A DNA stretch of 6,662 nt from NCBI GenBank assembly GCA_937136445.1, contig CAKZOQ010000143.1, positions 1 to 6,662 of the forward strand, in the 5' to 3' direction. Positions 1 to 6,519 of this stretch are shown here, piece after piece (position 1 is the stretch's first letter; every line of letters starts with the position of its first letter). A program made the position numbers and the translations under genes. Below the pieces are notes generated by a model. The model had not been told where the DNA came from. It did not search any database and worked only from the letters and a program-made list of their open reading frames with translations. The stretch is from an uncultured Gemmatimonadota bacterium (lineage in GTDB: Bacteria > Gemmatimonadota > Gemmatimonadetes > Longimicrobiales > Gaopeijiaceae).

Positions 1-2
1 GT

Positions 3-122
3 GATGGACTGGGTTCGGTGGGGTGGCATACCACCACCGTGAAGCTGGAGCTGGAGGTCCGGGGGGAACTGCGGAGGCTGGAGGGGCCGGGGCCGCAGCG
101 GCTGGTGCGGACGGTCGCCTAG
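3..122 (+). CDS. C-terminal end of an unrecognised protein (partial, 5' end outside window)
   Basis: An open frame enters from the left edge and runs 39 codons to TAG at 120-122, followed at once by a second in-frame TAG at 123-125. Codon third positions are overwhelmingly G or C, as in the other genes here, which supports real coding in this frame. The visible tail contains an alternating stretch, TTTVKLELEVRGELRRL, that looks like beta-strand followed by a charged segment, and ends in LVRTVA. I do not recognise the family and no motif suggests a function. A competing frame opening at 23 (ending 238) is rich in Gly and Ala and reads as a shadow. The gene is co-directional with the next one but about 240 bp away, so they are probably separate transcription units. 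Confidence 0.5.
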   Translation, partial: DGLGSVGWHTTTVKLELEVRGELRRLEGPGPQRLVRTVA

Positions 123-167
123 TAGCTGGCGGCCACCCATCCGGGCACCCTCCGGAACTCCCGTTCG

Positions 168-187
168 TTCCGCGCGACCGAGCGGAA
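168..187 (+). terminator. Weak hairpin downstream of the left partial gene
   Basis: TTCCGC (168-173) and GCGGAA (182-187) form a perfect 6-bp stem around an 8-nt loop, 46 bp after the stop at 122. No T-run follows, so it is not a canonical intrinsic terminator. It could be a Rho-associated or RNA-protecting hairpin, or chance in G+C-rich DNA. Confidence 0.15.
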
Positions 188-251
188 GGCCCGCCACCAG
201 CGCTGCCGAGGCGACCCAGAGGTCATGGGTCCCGATGAGAAGCCGGGCCCG

Positions 252-280
252 CGTACGTAGTCCCCGACCGACCGTACGTC
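252..280. promoter_or_regulatory. Pair of CGTACGT boxes, possible operator
   Basis: CGTACGTA (252-259) and CGTACGTC (273-280) share seven bases, and each contains the palindrome CGTACG. Their starts are 21 bp apart, about two helical turns, which would place two bound protein subunits on the same face of the DNA. They lie about 80-110 bp upstream of the start at 361, a usual place for an activator or repressor site. No recognisable sigma70 -35/-10 pair was found around them. Function is inferred from spacing and position only. Confidence 0.25.
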
Positions 281-283
281 GTA

Positions 284-308
284 TGACGGAGGGATCCTGC
301 CTCCGTCA
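284..308 (+). promoter_or_regulatory. Perfect 9-bp hairpin in the leader of the secreted-protein gene
   Basis: TGACGGAGG (284-292) and CCTCCGTCA (300-308) are exact reverse complements separated by the 7-nt loop GATCCTG. No T-run follows on the plus strand, and none on the minus strand, so a standard intrinsic terminator is unlikely. The arms carry the same hexamer (ACGGAG at 286-291, CTCCGT at 301-306) that forms the following hairpin, so the two structures can exchange partners. If transcription begins upstream of 284 this would be part of the 5' UTR. If it begins later, the repeat could instead be a protein-binding site in DNA. Confidence 0.4.
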
Positions 309-317
309 CATGCCATC

Positions 318-354
318 CTCCGTTCGAACGCTTCACATTCCTCCTCGAACGGAG
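318..354 (+). promoter_or_regulatory. 10-bp hairpin that buries the ribosome-binding site
   Basis: CTCCGTTCGA (318-327) is the exact reverse complement of TCGAACGGAG (345-354), with a 17-nt loop between. The last four bases of the 3' arm, GGAG (351-354), are the Shine-Dalgarno sequence of the ATG at 361 (6-nt spacing), and CTCC (318-321) is its perfect anti-Shine-Dalgarno. Folded in mRNA, this stem would block ribosome access, as in translational switches and RNA thermometers. The pairing is read directly from the sequence; the regulatory role is inferred and depends on the transcription start lying upstream of 318. Confidence 0.45.
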
Positions 355-360
355 CCTACC

Positions 361-909
361 ATGTCCTTTCGCAACGTCGTCCTCCGCGCCCTCGCCCTCG
401 TCCTCCTCGCCTTCCCCCCTTCCCTCGCCGGCCAGGCGCCGGAGGTTCCGGAGGACAAGCGGGTGGTGGAGTTGCCCCGCCAGACCCTGAGCGGCCCCCG
501 ATTCGGCTTCACCACCTTCACCGGCGAGACCGCCGAGGCCCGTCAGAACGCGGACCTCAGCAACGTCATGACCCAGTTCGGCTGGCAGTTCGAAACCCAG
601 ATCGTGTCGCTGGAGAGCGGCAACCAGGCCCTCATGGAGTGGGTGGTCCTCCTGGGCGGACTGGAGTCCGACGAGTACAACCTCTCCGTGGCCTGGCTCG
701 CCGGCTACCGCACCGAGTCCGGCCTGGAGTTCGGCGTGGGGCCCAGCCTGAGCTACAACCCGCAGGCGGAGATCCGCACCACCTCCCTCCAGGTCTTCGG
801 CGGCACGACCCTCCCCTTCGGCGAGATGTACGTCCCACTCAACGTGGGGGTCGGCATCAGCGACGGAGGCCCGCGGATCACCACCCTCATCGGATGGATC
901 CTGGGATGA
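361..909 (+). CDS. Secreted beta-rich protein of unknown function, 182 aa
   Basis: The protein begins with a typical Sec signal peptide: MSFRNVVLR carries two arginines, then a hydrophobic core (about residues 10-18), then PPSLAGQA, with likely cleavage after A23 (SLA) or A26. The mature part of about 160 residues is rich in Gly, aromatic residues and alternating hydrophobic/polar stretches (about 106-116, 122-132, 140-148, 157-166), suggesting a small beta-sheet or beta-barrel protein in the periplasm or outer membrane. Distinctive segments are GPRFGFTTFTGET (45-57), QFGWQFE (72-78), EWVVLLGGLE (93-102) and LEFGVGPSLSY (122-132). They resemble, from memory, a family of uncharacterised secreted proteins in Gemmatimonadota and Bacteroidota, but I cannot verify this. 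The start at 361 is chosen because it has GGAG at 351-354 and puts the signal peptide at the N-terminus. An in-frame ATG at 235 would add an Arg-rich tail in front of it. The LAL regulator lies 94 bp downstream on the same strand. Confidence 0.85.
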   Translation: MSFRNVVLRALALVLLAFPPSLAGQAPEVPEDKRVVELPRQTLSGPRFGFTTFTGETAEARQNADLSNVMTQFGWQFETQIVSLESGNQALMEWVVLLGGLESDEYNLSVAWLAGYRTESGLEFGVGPSLSYNPQAEIRTTSLQVFGGTTLPFGEMYVPLNVGVGISDGGPRITTLIGWILG

Positions 910-1003
910 CGGGCCCGATGCAGCCCCCCGGCGCCCTCCTCCGCGCCATGGTGCCCGCCGGTCCTGCGGCGTACACTCGCGGATACCATCCGGAGCGTCT
1001 CCC
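910..1003 (+). promoter_or_regulatory. Spacer before the regulator gene, with its ribosome-binding site
   Basis: GGAG at 992-995 sits 8 nt before the ATG at 1004 and decides that start. TACACT at 972-977 resembles a -10 box, but nothing at the expected distance upstream looks like TTGACA, so an independent promoter is only a weak possibility. CCGGCG (928-933) and CGCCGG (956-961) could pair, but the stem is short and lacks a T-run, so I see no convincing terminator for the gene ending at 909. Read-through from the secreted-protein gene into the regulator is therefore plausible. Confidence 0.4.
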
Positions 1004-3976
1004 ATGATTCCCAGCCTCCCCTTCGTCGGACGCACCTCCGAGCTGGCCGACGTCCAGAGCCTCCTCGACGGCGTCCGGGACGGCCAGCCCGGCGGACTCC
1101 TCGTCCAGGGCGCCCCCGGCATCGGCAAGAGCCGGCTGGTGGAGGCCGCCCGGTCCGCCGCCGGCGACGACACGCGCTGGGCCGGCGGGCGGGCCTTCGA
1201 GCTGGAGGCCGGCACCCCCTACGCCGTCTTCGCCGAGGCGCTGGCTCCGGTGGTCCGGGGGCTGGAGGAGCACCGCCTGGAGGTCCTCACCCGCGGCTGG
1301 TCCCGGGAGCTGTCGGTGCTCCTTCCCGGCGTCCTTCCCTTCCCCGACGACGAGGCGGCCCCCCGGAACCTCACCTCCGACGAGACGACGCACCGCCTCC
1401 GCTGGATCCTTCGCGACCTCCTCTTCGGGCTGACGCGGGACCGACCGCTCATCCTGCTGCTGGACGACCTCCAGTGGGCCGACGAGCCCTCGCTGGACCT
1501 CCTGCACTTCCTCCTCCGCTCCCTGGACGAGCACTCCGCGGCCCTGGGGATCGTGGGCGTGGTCCGACTGGAGGACGGGTCGGTCCCGCCCCATCTCGAC
1601 CGGGTCCGGCGCTCGCTGACGAGCCTCGGTCGCCTGTCGAGCCTCACCCTCCGCCCGCTGGAGGAGGACGACCTGAGCGACCTGCTGCGGCAGACCTTCG
1701 AGCTCTCGAGGGGCCTGGCGGAAGAAACGGCCCGGGACCTGCACCGGTGGACCGGGGGCAATCCCCTGTACCTGCGGGAGCTCCTCCAGACCTGGACCGA
1801 CTCCGGGCGGCTCAGGGAGGAGGACGGCGCCTGGGTGGGGTGGGTGGACCGGGACCTGGTGGTCCCCGAGAGCCTTGAGGCCCTCCTCACCACCCGCCTC
1901 GACCGACTTTCCGACCCGGCCCGCACCCTCGCGGAGCACGCGGCGGCGCTGGCCAGGGGGGCGCCGGAGGACCTCCTCGGCCGGGTCACCGAGCTGGACC
2001 GGGACACCTTCCTCGACGCCCTCGAGGAGATCGTGGGTCGGGGGCTCCTGGAGCGGGACGAGTCCAACGTGGTCCCCGCCTGGGCCTTCCCCCACGACCT
2101 TCAGCGCACCGCCGTCTACGAGCGCATCCCCCGAGCCCGGAGGCCCCACCTTCACGCCCGCATCGCCTCCGCGCTGCTGGAGCGCCGCTCCTCCGCCGAC
2201 CCCACCAGCGGCGCCTTCGAGGTGGCCAACCACCTCCTCCGTACGCCTCCCTCGGAGCTGACGGCGCCGGGCCGGGCCGCCCTCCTCAACGCGGCGGAGG
2301 TGGCGCTGGAGGTGGGCGTGCACACCCACGCCGAGCACTGCTACCGGTTCGTCCTGAAGGCCGACCCAGGTGAGGCCGACCACGAGGCCCGGACGGGTCT
2401 GGCACGCAGCCTCCAGCTCCAGGGCCACTACGCCGAGGGGGAAGCGCTCCTGCAGGAGGCCCTGGAGACCGCCGACCACCTGGAGGACACGGCCGCCGCC
2501 GCCGACGCACTTCGCTCCCTGGGCCTCGCCGCCTACTGGCAGGGCGATCGGGAACGGGCGTTGGAGCTCCTATCGGATGCCCGGACGCGGGGGGAGGTCG
2601 CCGGCGACGGGGAGCTGCTGGCGCGCATCGACCTGGCCCGAGGCACCTGCCTGCAGGAGCTGGGACGGCTGGACGAGGCCGCCACCACCCTCCAGGACGG
2701 GCTCGAGGGAGCGCCGCCGGACGCCATGCCCGACGCCCTGCGCGCCCGGTACGAGCGCGGCCTCTTCATGGCCTACGCCTGGCGGGGCGACACGGAACGG
2801 GCGTGGAGCCACGGACAGGAGGCCCAGCGGCTCTCCCGGGAGGTGGGCGAGCTCGATCTCTCCTGGTCCATCCACTGGGCGCGGGCGGTGGTCCACGGCC
2901 TCACCGGCGACGGCGAGCGGTTCGTGGAGGCGCTGGAGGATCTCCGGAAGGTGGAGGCGGGACTCCGGTCCCCTCTCCGACGGCTCCTCCTGGCGGAGCT
3001 CGAAATCCACTACTCCTGGGCCACCGGGAGCTGGAACGAGGGGCTCGCCGTGGGCGAGGAGGCCATCCGCCTGGCCCGGGTGCTGGACCAGCAGCCGCTC
3101 CTGGTCCGACTCCTGGTGTGGACGGCGAACATCCTCCTCCGTCAGGGCGACGTGGAGGCCTCCCGGGCCTACTTCGAGGAGGCCTGGGCCAAGGCCGGCC
3201 CCGACGGCGCGCTGGCCTCCGACATCCACGCCCGGGTGGCCGCCCAGGCCGGCATGGCCCACCTGGCCATGGAGCAGGACCGGCACGACGAGGCCATCGC
3301 CCTCTCGCAGACGGGGCTGGCCCTGGCCAGCGGGGTCGGATACGTGGTCTGGGGCATCTACCAGCTCCTCCCGGTGCTCGCCGAATCCCTCCTCCGGGCC
3401 CGGCGGATGGACGAGGCGGCGCAGCTCGGGCGCCGGCTCCGGGAGGACTCCGCCGCCCTGGGACACCAGCTGGGACTCGCCTGGGCCGACGCCGCCGAGG
3501 CGCTCCGGGCCTGGCTGGACGGTGACACGGCCCGCGCTGCCGAGCTCCTGGGGGAGGCTGCCGACACGCTGGACGGCATCCCCATGGTCCCCGACGCCGC
3601 CCGCCTGCGCCGTCAGCTCGCCGGACGTCTGGCGGAGCTGGGTCGGCGGGACGAGGCCCTTGGTCAGCTCGAACAGGTCCACGCCCAGTTCGAGGAGATG
3701 GGCGCCGTCCCCGAACTCGACAAGACCCGCGGCATGTTTCGGGAGATCGGCGCACGCCCGCCCCCCCGGGGGGCCGAGACGCGGATGGAGCTCCTCACCG
3801 AGCGGGAGGCGGAGGTAGCCGATCTGGCCTCCCGGGGCGACTCCAACAAGGCCATCGGGAAGGCGCTGGGCATCTCCCACCGGACGGTGGGCACCCACCT
3901 CTCGCGCATCTATCGGAAGCTGGGCGTGAGCACGCGGACCGCGCTGGCGGCGGAGCTTCTCCAGGGCGGGGACTAG
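1004..3976 (+). CDS. LAL/MalT-type transcriptional regulator: STAND ATPase, TPR array, LuxR HTH (990 aa)
   Basis: This is a cytoplasmic, ATP-dependent transcription factor of the large LuxR (LAL) group. The N-terminus has the FVGRTSEL entry motif (7-14) of AAA_16 ATPases, Walker A GAPGIGKS (36-43), Walker B LILLLDDLQWAD (149-160), and the GGNPLYLREL motif (251-260) typical of STAND ATPases. A winged-helix-like part follows, ending near FPHDLQRTAVYERIP. From about 426 to 900 the protein is helical, with around eleven TPR-like units such as ARSLQLQGHYAEGEALLQEA. Residues 928-990 are a complete LuxR-type helix-turn-helix, starting MELLTEREAEV, with recognition helix SHRTVGTHLSRIYRKLGV (958-975). 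At 990 residues it is somewhat longer than MalT (about 900). In the family, ligand binding to the TPR region relieves autoinhibition, ATP drives oligomerisation and the HTH binds DNA; ligand and targets here are unknown. All key ATPase motifs are intact. No receiver domain or membrane segment is present. Confidence 0.95.
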   Translation: MIPSLPFVGRTSELADVQSLLDGVRDGQPGGLLVQGAPGIGKSRLVEAARSAAGDDTRWAGGRAFELEAGTPYAVFAEALAPVVRGLEEHRLEVLTRGWSRELSVLLPGVLPFPDDEAAPRNLTSDETTHRLRWILRDLLFGLTRDRPLILLLDDLQWADEPSLDLLHFLLRSLDEHSAALGIVGVVRLEDGSVPPHLDRVRRSLTSLGRLSSLTLRPLEEDDLSDLLRQTFELSRGLAEETARDLHRWTGGNPLYLRELLQTWTDSGRLREEDGAWVGWVDRDLVVPESLEALLTTRLDRLSDPARTLAEHAAALARGAPEDLLGRVTELDRDTFLDALEEIVGRGLLERDESNVVPAWAFPHDLQRTAVYERIPRARRPHLHARIASALLERRSSADPTSGAFEVANHLLRTPPSELTAPGRAALLNAAEVALEVGVHTHAEHCYRFVLKADPGEADHEARTGLARSLQLQGHYAEGEALLQEALETADHLEDTAAAADALRSLGLAAYWQGDRERALELLSDARTRGEVAGDGELLARIDLARGTCLQELGRLDEAATTLQDGLEGAPPDAMPDALRARYERGLFMAYAWRGDTERAWSHGQEAQRLSREVGELDLSWSIHWARAVVHGLTGDGERFVEALEDLRKVEAGLRSPLRRLLLAELEIHYSWATGSWNEGLAVGEEAIRLARVLDQQPLLVRLLVWTANILLRQGDVEASRAYFEEAWAKAGPDGALASDIHARVAAQAGMAHLAMEQDRHDEAIALSQTGLALASGVGYVVWGIYQLLPVLAESLLRARRMDEAAQLGRRLREDSAALGHQLGLAWADAAEALRAWLDGDTARAAELLGEAADTLDGIPMVPDAARLRRQLAGRLAELGRRDEALGQLEQVHAQFEEMGAVPELDKTRGMFREIGARPPPRGAETRMELLTEREAEVADLASRGDSNKAIGKALGISHRTVGTHLSRIYRKLGVSTRTALAAELLQGGD

Positions 3977-4100
3977 GGGCATGGTGTCCGCGCAGCACGC
4001 CGGGTAGGGCCCCAGACGGCCGGTAGGTCCCACGACAACGCAGCAGAGCTCCCTGGCCCGTGACCGGGGCGCCCGACGCTCCCCGCCGTCTCCCCCCGCC
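3977..4100. other. Convergent intergenic spacer with imperfect repeats
   Basis: The 124 bp between two converging stop codons contain no credible gene and no hairpin followed by a T-run on either strand. Two features are visible. First, an imperfect 20-bp-period direct repeat: GCCGGGTAGGGCCCCA at 3999-4014 and GCCGGTAGGTCCCA at 4019-4032. Second, a long-range inverted repeat, AGACGGC (4014-4020) with GCCGTCT (4085-4091), extendable by two more pairs past one mismatch, closing a loop of about 60 nt. A shared termination region is expected here, but the sequence gives no canonical signal. Confidence 0.35.
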
Positions 4101-6491
4101 CTACATCCGGAAGCGGTAGCTCAGCTTCACGAAGAGACCGTCGGCACGGGTGCGCAGATCGCGGAACCGAAAGCCGTACGGGTCCTCCATCTGGCGGGTG
4201 TAGCCAAGGAAGAAGACCGTGCCGGGGGAGGGCTCGTAGCCCACCAACGCCTCCAGCGAGAAGTCGTGCGCATCGCTGCCGCTCTGGAGCTCACACCCCT
4301 CGTCGGCCTCGCAGGCATACAGCGGACGGCCATCCACCGGGTCGAGCTGCGCGGCGCGCTCCTGGCTGGCGTACTCGCCGATGAAGCGGACGAAGAGGGC
4401 CCGGTTGAACTGATAGCGCGTCTCCAGCCGCGGGATGGTGGCGCTGGAGTACTCCGACCCGTCCCGCTGCCGGGTCAGCCGCTCGTGGCGCACCGCGAGG
4501 TCCGCAGAGAGGGAGGTGGTGGGATAGAGCGACACATCCGCCTCGAAGCCCACAGCGTTCGCCACTCCCAGCGGCACCCCGGCGGACCGGGAGAAGATGG
4601 GCTGCTCCCCCACAGAGCCGCCGAACCCGAAGCGTACGGCCTCCCAGGTTCCGACGCCCCCGCGGACGCGCAGACGGTCCAGCGCGCCGAAGCGGCCCTG
4701 GGCGACCGTGAGTGGCTCGGTGCCCGGCCCGACGAAGAGGCCCTCGTAGCCGGCCTCGTCGAACGAGAAGGCGGTGCGGGACCAGCCGAGGTACGCCGAC
4801 AGATTCCCGCGAAAGCTGGCGCGGACGTCGGCCTGAACCTCGGCCTCCTCGGGGCCGCGACCCGCCCAGAAGTCGTCCCGGTTCCAGTAGCCCTGGACCT
4901 CGAGCCCTGGGCTCACCCGCTCCACGAAGGCGCCGCGCCCGCCGCGGAAGCTCCAGCCCGTCTCCAACCGGGCCTGCGAGGTCCCGGTACGGCGGATGAA
5001 TCCACTCCGGGCCCGGAACGCCTCGCTGACGTCCTCGAAGGAGGCCTCGAGGTCCAGGCTCCGGCTCGCCCGATCGAAGCGTGCGGACATGAGCGACCCC
5101 CAGTCGGTAGCCTCCCCCGTCACCCCGTCGGCGCTCCCGGCGGCCATGACCTCCACGGTGTACCGGTCGGCGAGGACGAAGCGTCCATCGGCGCCGAAGA
5201 CGCGGTTGTACGCCTCGCCCGGGCGGGTGCGATCGGTATACACGGCCCCCACGGTCGAACTTCCGCCCACGTCGCGCTTCACGCGAAGCAGGTTGACCAC
5301 CGGCCGGGTGGCGGAGACATCCGGGTTGGCGGCGTCCACGGCACCGAGGTAGGCGATCTGCGTCTCTCCCATCTTCCCGGACAGCTTCGTCGCGCCCACG
5401 GGCTGCACCACGGAGCGGGTGTAGACCAGATTCTGTGGCATGTCGAAGACGTCCGCACCCTCCAGGAAGAAGGGCCGCCGCTCCGGCAGGAAGACGTCGA
5501 AGCGTTCGTTCACCGTGATCTGGCCGGCGTCGGCCTCCACCTGGCTGAAGTCCGGGTTGTAGGTCCCGTCCAGCGTCAGGTTCGAGGTGAGGCCGTAGGT
5601 GACGTTCAGCCCGAAGTCCCCGGTGGGGCTCTGGCGGCGGAAGACGGTTCCGTCCTCCTCCACCTGACCCACGCGGGTCCCTGTGAGCACCGGGTTCACC
5701 TCGAGGAAGAGCCCCGGGTCCAGATCCTGAAGCCCCTGGAGCCGACCCATCTGCGCCAGCCGGTTGGCCTGGTTTCCGTCGATGGGCGCCCAGGACGACT
5801 CGAAGCCGGACCGCCGTACCGTGCGGGTGACCTGGAGACCCCAATCCTGCAGCGGGGCCGCCGGGAAGCGAAGGCTCTTGAAGGGGATGCGGAGTTCGGC
5901 GACCCACCCGTCCGGAGTCCGCCGTCCCTGGGAATCCCAGAGCAGGTCCAGGCTCCAGTCGATGGGGTCACCATAGCCCCCCTGCCCCTCCACCCAGAGA
6001 CCGTCGCCCTGGACGCCGAACGGATTCACCTGGAAGACGTACGCGCGACGCTGGTCATCGAAGGTGTCCAGGAGGATGCGCACGTAGTCATCGGTGCGGC
6101 CGAAGCCGTCCCGATCGGTCAGCGTCGCCCGCACCCCATCGGGGTCGGTGTCGAAGGCGCGGATGGCCACGTGCACCGCGTCCTCGGTGACCAACAGCCG
6201 GATCTCCGTCTCCTGCTCGGCGGGCACGCCCTCCAACGGCTCGTACTGCGTGAATCCCCGAAGGACCGGCGCATCGGCCCAGGCGGTCTCGTCCAGCCGC
6301 CCGTCCAGCTCCAACCCCGGCTCCACCACATAGGGAGTCGGCACGAAGAGCTCGTCGCGGGACCCGTCGTGATCCCTGGAGACGGCCACCGAGGCCGACG
6401 TCGGAGGCACAGGCGGGCCCGACGACGCCACAACCTCCTGGGCCGTGGTGGCGGGAAGGGCTAGCGCAAAGAAGAGGGCGATATCGAACAC
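4101..6491 (-). CDS. CBM9-like / DUF5916 outer-membrane beta-barrel protein
   Basis: From the GTG at 6491 the product is 796 residues. A hydrophobic start IALFFALAL and PATTAQ suggest a short signal peptide cut after ATTA (residue 17). Residues about 58-225 form a CBM9-like carbohydrate-binding fold: LELDGRLDETAWADAPV, then TEIRLLVTEDAVHVAIRAFD, VNPFGVQGDGLW and AELRIPFKSLRF. The DUF5916 hallmark follows: YNPDFSQVEADAGQITVNER (311-330), then FLPERRPFFLEGADVF (334-349). The remainder is rich in alternating strands and aromatic residues and ends FVKLSYRFRM, as in an outer-membrane barrel. No member has a firmly established substrate to my knowledge; surface glycan or peptide binding or uptake is an inference. 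No ATG is available. GTG 6491 is preferred because upstream sequence turns AT-rich with poor coding composition, but its Shine-Dalgarno is weak (AGG, 6-nt spacing) and the signal peptide lacks a positive N-terminus. TTG 6524 and TTG 6566 are in-frame alternatives. The gene converges on the LAL regulator. Confidence 0.9.
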   Translation of the reverse strand: MFDIALFFALALPATTAQEVVASSGPPVPPTSASVAVSRDHDGSRDELFVPTPYVVEPGLELDGRLDETAWADAPVLRGFTQYEPLEGVPAEQETEIRLLVTEDAVHVAIRAFDTDPDGVRATLTDRDGFGRTDDYVRILLDTFDDQRRAYVFQVNPFGVQGDGLWVEGQGGYGDPIDWSLDLLWDSQGRRTPDGWVAELRIPFKSLRFPAAPLQDWGLQVTRTVRRSGFESSWAPIDGNQANRLAQMGRLQGLQDLDPGLFLEVNPVLTGTRVGQVEEDGTVFRRQSPTGDFGLNVTYGLTSNLTLDGTYNPDFSQVEADAGQITVNERFDVFLPERRPFFLEGADVFDMPQNLVYTRSVVQPVGATKLSGKMGETQIAYLGAVDAANPDVSATRPVVNLLRVKRDVGGSSTVGAVYTDRTRPGEAYNRVFGADGRFVLADRYTVEVMAAGSADGVTGEATDWGSLMSARFDRASRSLDLEASFEDVSEAFRARSGFIRRTGTSQARLETGWSFRGGRGAFVERVSPGLEVQGYWNRDDFWAGRGPEEAEVQADVRASFRGNLSAYLGWSRTAFSFDEAGYEGLFVGPGTEPLTVAQGRFGALDRLRVRGGVGTWEAVRFGFGGSVGEQPIFSRSAGVPLGVANAVGFEADVSLYPTTSLSADLAVRHERLTRQRDGSEYSSATIPRLETRYQFNRALFVRFIGEYASQERAAQLDPVDGRPLYACEADEGCELQSGSDAHDFSLEALVGYEPSPGTVFFLGYTRQMEDPYGFRFRDLRTRADGLFVKLSYRFRM

Positions 6492-6519
6492 GGGCGGCCT
6501 GGAAATGGGGTCGTCAGAG

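Noticed and set aside
23..238. 71-codon open frame at the left edge
   Set aside because: Gly/Ala/Pro/Arg-rich product in a different frame from the better-supported tail ending at 122, and it continues into non-coding DNA.
284..308. Rho-independent terminator
   Set aside because: The stem is perfect but no T-run follows on either strand, and it lies about 160 bp beyond the preceding stop.
235..360. N-terminal extension of the secreted protein from ATG 235
   Set aside because: It would put 42 mostly basic residues before a well-formed signal peptide and has no good Shine-Dalgarno, while ATG 361 has one at 6-nt spacing.
887..2479. 530-codon minus-strand open frame across the first half of the regulator gene
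   Set aside because: Antisense to the ATPase domain, with repetitive Gly/Val/Glu/Gln-rich composition; a G+C-driven shadow. The same applies to 2570-4033 (-), 2370-3818 (+) and 4291-5907 (-).
4266..6464. 732-codon open frame on the plus strand opposite the DUF5916 gene
   Set aside because: It is fully antisense to a gene with clear family signatures, and its product is low-complexity (Gly, Ala, Arg, His, Pro, Val) without motifs. Long antisense open frames are expected at this G+C content.
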